From Prillingera fragicola (lineage: Eukaryota > Basidiomycota > Tremellomycetes > Trichosporonales > Trichosporonaceae), in contig BEDY01000004.1 of the NCBI GenBank assembly GCA_002335605.1, forward strand, positions 62,001-126,000: 64,000 nucleotides of DNA, read 5' to 3'. Made by a program: the position numbers and the translations under genes. Every line of letters starts with the position of its first letter. The stretch's first letter is position 1. The notes beneath the pieces are model-generated. The model was not told the origin of the DNA. It saw only the letters and a list, made by a program, of their open reading frames with translations, and ran no database searches. Positions 10,824 through 21,990 of this stretch are shown here, one piece after another.

Positions 10824-12364
10824 GTGTTCGGCGACCTTGTGTAATGGCGTGTGCGCGTGTATGTTGGCAGCGTCGGACAGAAGACGGGTGTGTGTATAGA
10901 GTTGTTTACTGGCATATTGTAACATGCATGGCCGCATTGGCCCTAGGTTAGCACGAGACTACGAGGTCTATTCCAGCGCCAAGGCCCTGGCGGCGCAACG
11001 CGCACCTGTCGCTGTCTGTCGCATCTCGGCGACGGAGACTGTGATACCCGGTGAGCACGTCTGCCATTAGGCCTCGGCATGAGAGACCATTGGACGAGCG
11101 GAGCACCTCATGGGCGCCGGTTAGCACTTGAACAATGCCCCGGTCGGTGCATTCAGAGACCCGGCGGAAGGTGGTAGTCGACCGCCAAGCTCCGCGACCG
11201 TGGGCCGAAAGTCCGTCGCATTCATGGTACCACACCTCCACGCCTCCTTCATTGGAGCTCGCTACGCTCCGCTCTGTGCCCGCTGTGTCACCGACCAAGT
11301 GAACCGGGCAGCCGGCCATGTCCCCGGCGCACAGTCTTCTAGCCCACCAGAGTAGAGAGTAGCCGGAGTACTGAGTTACCCACCAGTGTGGTCGGTGCAA
11401 CGCAAGGGCAATGCCAGGCCGCAACCCTGGTCGCCACCAGCAACAGCTCCTGATACGTAGGTCCGTTGGGGGTCGACGCCGGGTGTTGCCGGGGTATCGC
11501 GGGGGCAGGGGGTGTGATTGGGGCCACACACACGGGGTCTTTGCGTTATTTTGTCCTGTGGCGGCGGCGGCATCGACAGGCGGCATCATCGTCAGTGCGT
11601 CAATTGCGTCAGCGTCAGCGGCCGATCGGCGGTGCGGAGACATAAGAACTGGTACTTGGCCGTTAACAGCGGTGCTGGCTGCGCTGCTGTTTGTGCTGGG
11701 TATGCAATCAGTGAGCATGCAGCTGCTGGGAGAGACTCTGAGCGAACAGTCAATGGGCAGACGGAGTGTGGGAAGGAATGGCAAAAGGGCAACCGTCAGG
11801 GTTTCAAACGGCAGCAGCTGGAACAAGGCCTACGAGGGTCACTAATCAAGCAGCGCTGTTGGTAACGAGGGCGGCTTGCAGAGGTCATGGCCGCGCGATG
11901 TTGGAGCATGGTTTCGCCGAGATCAATGCAGAGTGTAGTGCGTCAATGCTGATTCCGCGCGCGCCGAAAGAGTGCCAGCATGATGTCCAATCTACTTCGG
12001 AACGAAAGCAAGATGCGGTGGGATGTTCCGCAGGGAGCGGCGTCAGGCACCATGACGTTCGGTGCATCCTGCGCGTGCGCTGCACACCACCCATGCGAGT
12101 GGCACCCCGCCCGCCGGCTGGTGATGGCCCGGGTCGACCGGCTGTGGCTGCAGAGCGGCGGGGCTGACTTGGGATACCCAGCGAGCGTCTCTTTCGGATT
12201 TCCGAGTTAACCCACCCCCATTATCTACTTAAGCCGCACAACCACTGACATTTCATGCTCTCGCCAAGCCAGCCCTCTCTGCTCACCACCACCACCATCG
12301 ACGCCGCCCACTCCCATCGCCCACGTCTCTCTCCCCCATTGACGCCTCACCACCTCTACTCATA
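10824..12364. other. 1.5-kb region without a supported gene
   Basis: This region holds the CSN7 3' end and the promoter of the SET-domain gene. A 292-codon open frame on the minus strand (10948-11826) overlaps plus-strand frames. Its predicted protein is rich in Arg, Ser, Cys and Trp with no recognisable motif, so I do not call it. The last 120 bases before 12365 are CT/CA-rich leader. Confidence 0.5.
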
Positions 12365-13352
12365 ATGACCTCGGACGCTCAAGTCAACGGCAGCGCCGCC
12401 AATGCCTCCATCGCCTCGCTCAAGGCCAAGGCCGCTGCCGCCTCTGCTGCCGCCGCCGCAGTTCTCCCAGCCGAAGCACCCGCCTGGACCAAGCCCCTCA
12501 ACTCGACTGGCTACAAGCCCTCACACCCGGGAGCCTTCCATGTCGTCTTTCAAGAGTCTGCTGAGTCCGGTGTCGAGGCTTTCAGCAGCAAGCTAGTGGT
12601 TGACCGGGTGAGTGCAAATACATATTGTGCCGGGTAGCATCACTGGTCGTCAGACGCACGGTGCTTGTGTGTGACCGGGAAACATCGCACCTCTCGCAAG
12701 CTACTCACCCGTCGTTGCGTGTCTTCGAAGATCGCTTCTTTGTGGCACACCCACTTCGCTACCAAAGCGGCGCACAGAAGCTGACCACCTCAGGCCTATG
12801 GCCCCGGAGAGCAGCTCGCCCCAATCTCCGCCTCGCAGGCCCCCGTCAAGGCCTACTCGTCGGTTCAGTACGGCACCGGGCCTCACGACCACTTTGAGTT
12901 CCACTCGGACCTCCTCTTCAGTGCGTACACCCCTAATCCGTGCGCCACTACACCCTATCGCTACGCTTCTCGTTAGCCGTGACTGACACTGTTTTCCTTC
13001 CAGTGAACCACTCGTGCGAGCCTTCGGCCGAGATGATCCTTGTTGCCGGTGCTCCCGACCGTTGGGAGGTCCGCGTTGGCCCCAAGGCCCTGGCGGCCGG
13101 AGATGAAGTGACATTCTTCTACCCCAGCTCAGAGTGGGACATGGCCCAGGGCTTTGACTGTGGCTGCGGCAAGGCTGTGAGTTTTGGCTGTACCATGCAA
13201 AGTGGGGCGAGTGCTGACGGGGAGCGCAGACCTGCGTGAAGCACGTCACTGGCGCCAAGGACCTTTCTCTCGAAGAGCTCGAGGCCCACGGCTACGTCAA
13301 CGAGCACATCCGTGTCCTCAAGGCCGAGCAGGCTCTCCTCAACGGCAACTAA
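12365..13352 (+). CDS. Small SET-domain protein (putative lysine methyltransferase-like)
   Basis: Four exons (12365-12607, 12794-12920, 13004-13176, 13230-13352) give 221 residues. An Ala-rich N-terminus (residues 10-38) precedes a truncated SET core. The readable SET features are NHSCEPSAEM, which matches the NHSCxPN motif that forms the S-adenosylmethionine site; GDEVTFFYPSSEW, matching the GEEIxxDY segment; and a post-SET cluster CGCG...TC with the cysteines expected to bind zinc. The N-terminal half of a normal SET domain is short, as in a widespread family of small fungal SET proteins whose activity is unknown. The first intron is 186 bases, longer than others here. Substrate cannot be inferred. 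Confidence 0.8.
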
Positions 13353-13897
13353 AACAGTACCCCGCTTTGGTTGTGAGACTCGGACCTCCGATTGAGTACG
13401 ACAACCGGCACATGGGTGATCAGAACGATGAGAATGTGAGAAGAAGAAGAAGAAGAAGAAGAATGAGATTCAGAGACCATCTTGGGCGGCGTAGGCGTAT
13501 CATTCAAACAAAATGTGCAAGTAGAAGCCCCATGCATGTATACATGAGCTCGGCGTGGACTGCTCCTTTGGTTTATGCTCGCTCGTCCGAGACGGGGGAA
13601 GGTATGTGCCTAATCCAACGCCTGCTCATGCTGCAATTCTAAGGTACTAGCTACCAAGCACCATAACCATGTGTGCATGCAGCTCATCGTTGTAGCAAAG
13701 GAAAGAGACGTGGCGATAAGAGCAGAGTGGATGTGATTGTGCCACAGGTCAGTCACAGCTTACCAAGAAATGACGTCGGTTTGATCGTCTGTCCACCTCA
13801 CCCACCTTGCCCACTACTTATGCATGCTCCGTTATGCAGCACTGCCACTGTCGCACACTGCCTCATCTACCACTCACCCGGACGCTATCCATCCACC
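13353..13897. other. Intergenic with AGA trinucleotide repeat
   Basis: About 545 bases between the SET gene and the GFA gene. An uninterrupted AGA/GAA run lies at about 13439-13463. No gene is seen. Confidence 0.6.
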
Positions 13898-14626
13898 ATG
13901 CCAATGCTTCTTGAAGGGTAATGCTATGACTGCTGATCACTGCTGATGGCTAGATCCTGCCACTGCCGCAAGGTCAAGTACTCGGTCGAGGTGCATTTCA
14001 CAACCGCGTACTGTACAGCACTGACACGTCAGTCCAACACCCCCGTGCCCTACCAGGTAAGTCTGCACGCTGCGCTCCCACCACCCACACAGAAACACGA
14101 GCTAACCCGCAGCTCTGCCAATGCAGCATCTGCCGCAAGACGGGCGGCTACATGGGCAGCGTCAACATTATGGGCAACACGGCTACGCACAAGATCACCA
14201 AGGGCGAGGACCTCCTAAAGTACTACATCGCGCCCCTGGAGTTTGACAAGGACGACAAGCCGACCAAGAAATGCAACTCGAAGCGCGCCTTCTGCTCAGA
14301 GTGCGCGTCCATGCTCTGGGTCTACGACGACGCCTGGGCCCAGGTGTGTCGCTCTGCTGTCGTCCGCGTTCGGGCTGCTAAACGCTGACGGACAGTGGAT
14401 CTACCCTTTCGCCGCGTCTATTGACACTGACCTGCCTGTGCCGCCCAAGGGTGCCCAGTCGTTCTCGATCCTCCGCGCCAGCTGCCCCGACTACGTCCCC
14501 ACCCCCGAGGGGTGGAAGGTGTTCCCCGTGTACCCTCCCGGGGAGGGTATCGAGGTGAGTGGACCGCAGTGAGCGGTTGCTGACACGCAGGAATGGCACA
14601 AGGAAAATGGCGCCTGGATCGATTAA
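13898..14626 (+). CDS. GFA/CENP-V domain zinc protein
   Basis: Six exons (13898-13917, 13954-13990, 14033-14056, 14113-14343, 14396-14554, 14591-14626) give 168 residues. The family (glutathione-dependent formaldehyde-activating, or CENP-V/GFA fold) binds zinc through cysteines, seen here as GSCHCRKVKYSVE near the start, CQCSICRKTGG, and later CSECASMLWVY. Aromatic and acidic residues follow as usual. The first coding exon is only 20 bases and the third only 24, so automatic predictors may miss them. The second intron (13991-14032) is 42 bases without a stop and can be read through, but splicing gives the expected SVE-SNTPVPYQ junction. Enzymatic activity cannot be told from sequence. It converges on COQ7 with only 36 bases between stops. 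Confidence 0.88.
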
Positions 14627-14662
14627 GTTGTACTACTTGTATCGTATGCATCCCTTGCTGCG

Positions 14663-15510
14663 CTACACTTTTGACGCGACCGCGATGCCAATCCTGCACG
14701 CGGCACCGACTGCGGCGCTCAACAGCGAGTGGCCGGGTGCCTTGAGGGCTCCCTCCTCGACTGCCGTGTCGAGGTGGGCGAGCTCGTCGTCGCGGAACTC
14801 CTCAATGATCTCTGCAAGCAGTGGCAGTGATGGGTCGGGGTTGGCTTTGGCCGCATTCTCTCGCAATACAGGCTGCAGGGCACGGAGTTGGCTGCATGTT
14901 AGCACAGCCTGTGTGGCCGCTACCCTACTCACTCATCATAATGCTCTCCAATGACAGTCTCAACAGCCTCCGTACACGCCATAGCAGCCTCCTTGCCCAT
15001 GAGCGCCGTACTCGCTCCCAGTCCCCACGCAAGCACCTGCCACACGGGGTAGAGCGCTGTTGGCCGCACCCGGTGCTGCTCAGCGACGCGGGTCAGAACA
15101 GAGAGATGGTGTCGCTCATTCTCCCACATTCCCTGTAAAGTCAGCTTGCCCGCGAGCACAGCTCCAAGCCATAGCCGACGCACCTCGACCTGCTTTGCCG
15201 TAACGCGGTCGCCCCTCATCTGGCTAGCCCATTTCTGTCCCCTGTAGATCCAGTTGGCGCCGAGCTCGCCGGCATGGTCGACGCGAACTACCTCTTCAAG
15301 CAGCCTGCGCTGAGCCTCGGGCAGCTCGGGCGACAACGTGGTCGCTGGGTTGGGCGGCTTTGGCGTCGAAGGGCCAGCAATGTTGGGAGGAGGCCCAGGT
15401 GGACCGGGAGGTCCCGGTGGGCGTTGCGGGGCTGGAGGAACGTAGGCGTGCGACGCGAGAGATCGGCTCAAGCGCACCGAGTGAGCGGGGAGCGAAGGGC
15501 GAAGAAGCAT
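14663..15510 (-). CDS. COQ7: 5-demethoxyubiquinone hydroxylase
   Basis: COQ7 (CAT5) is the di-iron hydroxylase of ubiquinone synthesis on the mitochondrial inner membrane. Three exons (15510-15184, 15132-14933, 14891-14663) give 251 residues. The iron ligands are visible: E in LLEEVVRVDHAGELGA, MWENERHHL with its ExxH, the second-repeat Glu in TEAVETVIGEHYD, and FRDDELAHLD with ExxH. The N-terminus is Arg/Ser-rich, as a mitochondrial targeting sequence should be, then has a Pro-Gly repeat (PPGPPGPPGPP) before the catalytic domain. The first intron (15133-15183) is 51 bases without an in-frame stop, so retention would add 17 residues between VE and MWEN, next to an iron site. The family assignment is certain. 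Confidence 0.94.
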
Positions 15511-15726
15511 TGTTGTGAGCTGTGGTTGGTATTGTTGTGAGAAGGAGGCGTCGCCGAAAGTAGGTGGTCATGAACATGAGGACGACCTGTTGTAATGCTA
15601 AAATAATCCCGCTAATGGTCCCTGAGACGAGTTAATCCTCGTTTGTATTGGGTTGCCTTGCGTGTTCTCGTTTTCCTTCCACTCTCCACACACTCGCAGC
15701 CGTCGTCCACCCCCACTGAGGTCACC

Positions 15727-18463
15727 ATGGCCGAGCCCGTCTCGGTAGAGCACCTCACAGTACAGGAGAAGCTCCTCTTGTCACAGGCGGTGTACAAGGT
15801 CGGCGCCGTCAACTGGGATGTGATCAGCAAGCTGCTGGTCGAGCACCCTTGTATCGTCGGCCGACCAACAGAGTACTTCTCGCCAGAGGCTTGTGAGCAG
15901 GCATACGTTGCGCTCATGACTTCTATTGAGATTAATGTGTAAGTCTGTGATGCGAGAGTTGCTGCTACCACGCACTCCCAAGATCCTGCCATAGAGAGTC
16001 GCTCACACAACAGACCGGCTCCCGATGCTGCAAAGCCGCAAGGTTCGTCACCCATCGGCTTTTCTGGACTGTTACTGACCCAGCCGCAGCAAAGGTTCAT
16101 CTTCAGCTTGCGCGCAACTTTTACTTTGCGCGAATGCAGGAGCTGCAGACGCAGATCACCACTTATGAGCACCGATTCATGTAGGTCTTCCCCGTGAACA
16201 TGAGGACATCCCTGACACCCACAGCGAGCTCATGAGCGAGGTCAACTCTATCAAATCGGGCGAGATGGACTCCAAGATCCACGCAGAGATCCGCGCCGCC
16301 CTTGCAAAGAAGTATGGCAAGAAAATGGTCGATACTTGGGCACCACTGCCCGAGGAGGTTCAAGAGGTTATCGCAGCTGGACCCGAGTCTGCCAAGACCC
16401 CTGCGCCGGCTGCTGAGGACCAACAGCCCAAGGACGAAGTCGTCGAGGAGCCTGCTGTGGCCGCTACCGACGCTGCCGCCGAGACACCTGCATCTACAAA
16501 GAACGCCAAGGCTGAGGCGGAGACCACGGACGAAACCGAGGCATCAGTGGAGCCAGTAGCTGAAGCAACCGCCGAGTCTGCTGAACAGCGCGAGGAATCT
16601 GCCGAGCCTGTGACGCCCATTGAGGAGGTGGAAGAATCCCCTGAGGAGGCTGCTGCTGAGGAGGCGAACACGGAGGAAGCTACCGAGTCGCCCGAGGAGC
16701 CGACTGTCGCCGAGGACGCCGAGGCTGAGCCTGAGACAGAAGCTGCTACCGACGCAGATGGAGACGTCGATATGGCCACCGAGGACGAGCCGGCAGAGGA
16801 AGAGGCTGAGCCCGTCGCCGAGGACGCCGAGGACGAGGAGGAGAAGGAAGAGGTCGAAGAGCAAGACCGCGAGTCGCCCATTGAGAAGGAGGAGGAGGCT
16901 CTGATTGCCGAGGAGGACAAGGAGGCGGCAGAGGCAATGATGAAGGAGCAAGATGAGGATGAGGCAGCGGAAGAGAGGATGGAGGAGGAGGTCGCAGCAG
17001 GGATGCCTCCCGAGATCGAGGACGGCTCCAATGCCTCCTCCCCGGTTGAGGATCAGGCAGAGGTCGAGCCTGCTGAAGCTGAGCCCGTCACCGAGGTTGA
17101 GGCCGAGGTCTTGGCTCATGCAGAGGACGTTGATGAGGAGGAGGAGAAGAAAGAAGAGGCCAACGAGGACGCAGAGGACAGGGAGGAGGCTGGTACCCGG
17201 GAAGAGACCGAGTCCGCCGCGGCTTCCCCCAAGGCGCCGGCAACCCCTGCCTCATCTCATGGCTCCGCCCTGTCTCCAGCATCGGAACTCTCACCACTGC
17301 CAGGAGACGATGCCTCGCAGAAGGAGGCTCCTTCGTCGCCAACACCCGCCTCTCGCCGTGGACGCAAGCGCAAAGCAGGTGCTAATCCTCGCGGAGGGCC
17401 TCCTTCCAAGCGTGGTGGCCGCCGCGCAGCTTCACCTGTTCCCAGCGACCACGCCAGTGAACACGAGGATGAGGACGAGGTCAAGGAGGAGGAGGAAGAG
17501 GAGACTGGTCGCGGCCGTCGCTCCACTCGTCGTGGCAGGAAGGCCGGAACACCGGCCAAGGACGCATCGCCTACTCCTAAGCGCGGCACCTCGGCGTCCT
17601 CGGCCGCCTCTGGTACCCCCACTGCGCCCGAGGGTCGCCGCCGTGGCCGCCCCAGGGTTATGCGTGACGATGTTGTCTCCAAGTCTGTCCGCGGAGCCAG
17701 CGAGGCGACCTCAGTCAAGGAGGAAGAGAAGGAGGACGAGGACATGGACGAGGACCACGAGGATCACGAGGACGAAAAGCCAGCTACCCGTACATCTGGT
17801 CGGCGCAAGGCTGCTGCTGCTGAATCTACACCTGTGCAACGCGGCAAGCGCAGTGGAAGGAGTGAGTGTCTTCCACCTTTGTCGTCTCTAATCAACAGGA
17901 GGGCGGCGGTTATGACGTGCTGACACGTAGCCCCGCGTGCAGGCACTAGAGAGTCGGTGGGCGTTGATGAGGACGGTGACGAAAGTCCTGCAAGCGCACC
18001 AGCAAGTGCGCCAGTGAGCGCGGGGCCTGCGTCGACGGCTCGAGGGAACAAGAGCGCTCAAAAGTTGATTCTGTCCCTCCTCGACACGATCCACCAGCAC
18101 AAGAATGCGTCGGTGTTTGCTGCCCCCGTTAAAAAGGTAGATTGGCCTCGGTGGACGAACGGGGTTAACCGCACAGACCGAGGCGCCAAACTATACCGAA
18201 GTCATCAAGCGTCCCATGGATCTCAAGACGATCCGCGCTCGTATCAAGGATGGCAGCATCTCCACCATTGACGAGTTTGAGCGCGATCTTCGCCTCATGT
18301 TTGCGTACGTTCCCCTCATCGCAACTTGAGCTGACGCCGTAGCAATGCGATAGTGTACAATGCCCGCGGCTCGCAGGTGTACCAAATGGCACGCGATATG
18401 CAGGCCGAGAGCGAAAAGCACATTGCACACTACAAGAGCATGCAGCACCACCTCAGCAGGTAG
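15727..18463 (+). CDS. BRD8-like acidic bromodomain protein (putative NuA4 subunit)
   Basis: Seven exons (15727-15938, 16014-16042, 16084-16180, 16225-17861, 17931-18136, 18177-18304, 18343-18463) give about 809 residues. The N-terminal 150 residues resemble BRD8 and S. pombe Bdc1: EKLLLSQAVYKVGAVNW, GRPTEYFSPEACEQAY, then a coiled coil with GEMDSKIHAEI. A long Glu/Ala/Asp-rich region (about residues 170-440) and a basic stretch with AT-hook-like RRGRPR follow. The C-terminus is a bromodomain, with NYTEVIKRPMDLKTI and then NAIVYNARGSQVY, which provides the acetyl-lysine Asn. BRD8/Bdc1 belong to the NuA4/TIP60 histone acetyltransferase complex, which is the likely role here. The acceptor of the third exon is ambiguous by six bases (16084 or 16090). 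Confidence 0.85.
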
Positions 18464-18981
18464 CGCGTCATGTGAATAGAGCGGGCGGGACGTTGGTTGT
18501 CATTATAGCATATGCATTGTGAATAGGTCAAAGGCAGCCGAAGTTGCATTGTGTTACCGAGCGCCCTCTTGACTGCACGACATCTTGTGCAGCCTCCCAT
18601 ATCGAGGGCTTGTACAGCCGCCCGTAGCCGCCCGTATGTTTCGAGGGCGCTCTCTTCGCGCTATTTCCTCTTCAGAAGCGTGTGCATCTGGACATTTGCA
18701 CGCCACGGCGGCGTCGAGAGCGATTCTCTCCGCAATGGTTGTCAATTCGGGTAGGCCGCTTAACCGAGTCGTCGATAGACGAGATTTCTTCGAGTAACAT
18801 TCTTCAGCCTGAACAATTGCAAGCCAGCGCATACCTCTGACGAGTAAGTAAGTGGTGCAAGACTGTGCGTCGCGGTCATCAGGTTAGTATCATGTTTCGC
18901 CAAAGCGCGCCTTTAGATGCCTAGAAATGCATATCCAATCTCGCCTCACAACAGCTACACATACTTTTCTTTAAGTGGAAT
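18464..18981. other. Intergenic, convergent 3' ends
   Basis: About 520 bases between the stops of the bromodomain gene and homocitrate synthase. No gene is supported. Confidence 0.6.
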
Positions 18982-20766
18982 CTACTCGGCGTCGGTACGG
19001 GCGCGCTTGGCGGGGGTTGCCCTGCTGGGCGAGGCGTCGCGCGAGGCGACGTGCTCCTCGAGGAGACGGTCAAAGACCTGGGGCTGGCCAATCTCAAGCT
19101 TGCCGGCCTGGACGGCGTTGTGGTAGACACGGAGGATCATGTCGACGTCCTCCATAGACTGGGTGCGGACGTCGGCCAGCTCCTTGATCTTGGCGGTGGC
19201 GTCCTTGACCTGGTCGTCGGTGAGCTCGAGGTTGAGCTGCTCGACTCGCGACTTGACGGCGTTCCAGCCCGTCAAGCGGTGGCCAATCGAGACATAACGG
19301 GTCATGCCAAAGTCGGCGGGGTTGAGAATCTCGTAGGTCGAGGGGTTGGCAAGGATGGCCTTGGCGTGGATACCGGCCTTGTGGGTGAAGGCGCAGAAGC
19401 CAGTAATGTAGTTGTTGAAGGGGACCTGAATCTCGACGGCCTCGGCGACAAGGTTCTCGACCTCACGGAGCATGGTGAGGTTGTACTTGGACTTGACGTA
19501 CTCGGGGTCGGCGACCATCATACGGGCAATGAGACCACCAAGGGGGGTAATACCGTTGCGCTCTCCGATACCGAGAACCGAGGTGTCAATGTGGGTGGCA
19601 CCGGCCTCGAGGGCGGCATAGGCGTTGGCAATGGCACAGCCAGTGTCGTTGTGGAAGTGGGTCTCAATGTCACAGCCGACAACACCACGGAGGGTGCGGA
19701 CAAGCTCGTAGACCTGGCGGGGGTCGGCGCAGCCGACAGTGTCGGCAACACCAACACGGTTGACACCAATCTTGTCAACGGTGCGGTAGATCGACAACAG
19801 GTCGACGAGCTCCGAACGGAACGAGTCCTCGGACGAGAAACGGATCTCAATGCCCTTCGACTTGACAAACTCAATAACCTCGATGGCGGTCTTGGTGATC
19901 CAGGTCATGTCCTTGCCGTGCGAGTGCTCACGGAGGAACGACGAGGTGCCGATAACGACGTCAACACCGTCAACACCAGTCTCGACTGCGATACGGGCGT
20001 CGTCCATGTGGCAACGGATGTGGGTAAGAATCTTGGAGCGCTTGAGGCCGAGGTTGCAGATGGCCTCGCAGTGTGCACGCGACTCGGGCGAGGCAGCGGG
20101 CGAGGTGATCTCAATGTACTCAACTCCAAAGTCGTCGAGGGCGCGGGCAATCTTGATCTTGGTCTCAAGGTCTGTGGAGCGTAAGCAGAGCTCTGGTTTG
20201 TAGATGTATGCCTCCACAGCGTCCAGAGACATGCCAAGGGACGCAAAGAAAGGCAGAGACGCAAATTCAGATGGAGAAAACAAACCCAGTGTGGCACAGG
20301 GCTTTGTCTTCCCACATCATCGTCTGCAATCTACAGCCAGCGCTTCTTTGACGTCGTCTTTGCCGCTCCGTTCGTCGTGAATACAAGCATGAAAATGCGA
20401 CGCACCAAAGAAGGCATTTGCGAACTGCTCTCCCTCACGAAGAGTAGACTCGATGATCTGCAGACGTGTGAGCGATGGACAAGGCGTCAAGAAGTCCAGA
20501 GCAGTCATGATGATGACGGATGATAGCGGTGACACACCTCCACCTCACCGCCACAACTCATGCTCCTACTCTGGAACCGGACTCACCTTCCAGTTGCTGG
20601 TGTTGCTCAAAAAGTCGGAGGGGCGGGCGTAAAATCCGACCTTCGAACCGTGGACGTGCTTGCCGGCTGCGGGCTTGACGGCGTTGCCGAGGTCGACAGA
20701 GACCATCTCCTCAGTTCCGTTGGCGGGGGGTGCGTCAGGAGGGGGGCACATTGCGTAGATATTCAC
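18982..20766 (-). CDS. LYS20: Homocitrate synthase
   Basis: This enzyme condenses acetyl-CoA with 2-oxoglutarate, the first step of the fungal alpha-aminoadipate route to lysine, and is normally feedback-inhibited by lysine. Three exons (20766-20587, 20457-20406, 20171-18982) give 473 residues. The catalytic start of the TIM barrel, [17 protein letters not shown], is encoded by the tiny second exon. The remaining motifs are [41 protein letters not shown] with the metal-binding Hx[12 protein letters not shown], and [10 protein letters not shown] in the C-terminal half. The C-terminus ends in a basic KRARTDAE. Introns are 129 and 234 bases, both long for this genome; the longer one is discussed in findings. 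It diverges from importin beta across 1.2 kb. Confidence 0.95.
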
Positions 20767-21990
20767 GAGGGGGGTTGAGTCGATAAGAGTGTTATATAGG
20801 GGGCCGGCGTGTAGCTAGGCGTTTTTGAGAGCAAGGGAAGGTTTGAGGATGTCAAGAGATTGAATGACTCGTAGAGGTTTGCTTGGGTGAGCGAGTGGAA
20901 TTTTGCTTCCGCACTCGGCGTCGTCGCGGCTTCTTGCAGGAGGAATTAATTCGAATTGATGACGACTGCGACGGAGGTGGTCGGCAGGATTTTTTTTCGA
21001 TTAATGGATTAGAACTGACTCGATTAGCACAGGTTGGCCCGGCGACTGCTGACGACCCTCGGTGTAGCAGCTCGGTAGGTGCAGAATGATTCAGCCGGAA
21101 GTACAGGTCTGCAGAGTCAGCCAATCAGCGCAGGCAGGTTCTTACCAGGGAGGATGTGTTAGATAATCCGAAATGAGCGGCATATCTCTCCTCGGCCCCA
21201 TAGAGTCCGCTCAAGGGTGAGTGGCTGCAAGGCCAGAGCAAAGACAAGGACGGTGAGAGGGACGACAGTGCTTGGCTCGCTTTGGCCTCCCGCTTGCTGT
21301 GCCTCAGTTAAATGACTTCAGTGCTGGCAGGCAACCTGGAGAATTGCAGGGAGGAGAACCAAGAGCATTGCCTGCGCCGAAACTTGCAGCGCACTTAATC
21401 CGAGGTACGTACCCCGAACTCGCAGGTGGTCAGGAAAGCATTCGCCATGCATCACTCACGTGAGCTGAAAGGCCGCACTCTGGACACAAGTCGCGCAGAG
21501 GTGGGGAGATCGTCGGAGATTCAAATCAGCCTGATTCTATGCATTGGCGGCAACATTAAGCCTTTATCATGAGCAACCACACACACATTGATGTACAGTC
21601 GCTGGTAAACGGTAAATTAGTTGGCTCCGCCACATGCCGCGACCCCGATAACAGTTTACGTAAATTATTTTTGGAGAAATCACAATAACAGGCCAAAAAC
21701 TAATATCTCACGTGGCTTTCGTCACCGAAGCTGACGGGGAACCTGGGCTGCATGGGCTGGGCTGGGCTGGCGCGTGTGCTGCAGCACTGGGACGCACTGC
21801 ACCGTTGACAACACCTCTTGACTTCTCTACCCATTTGCACGTCACTCACGACCCCCATACAGATACACTTCACGGCTCATAGCGACGCCCGTTGAACACT
21901 GCCTTGTGTCTCCCCCATCCCCTTCCCTCCCTTTCCATTCTTATAATCCCTCTTTCCTCAAAAAAATCAACCCCTTCCCACAATATAAAC
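20767..21990. promoter_or_regulatory. Divergent intergenic region, homocitrate synthase / importin beta
   Basis: The 1.2-kb gap holds both promoters. Near 21752-21771 there is a GGGCTG-type tandem (GGGCTGGGCTGGGCTGG). The 150 bases before the importin ATG are CT-rich. Short open frames in it look random, and I see no RNA gene. Confidence 0.55.

Noticed and set aside
10948..11826. 292-codon minus-strand open frame
   Set aside because: No family features, unusual Cys/Trp/Arg content, overlapping frames on the other strand, and no supporting splice or start context. Long open frames arise by chance in this GC-rich DNA.
19051..20184. 377-codon plus-strand open frame opposite homocitrate synthase
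   Set aside because: Antisense shadow of a codon-biased exon, with Val/Gly/Asp-rich composition and no motif.
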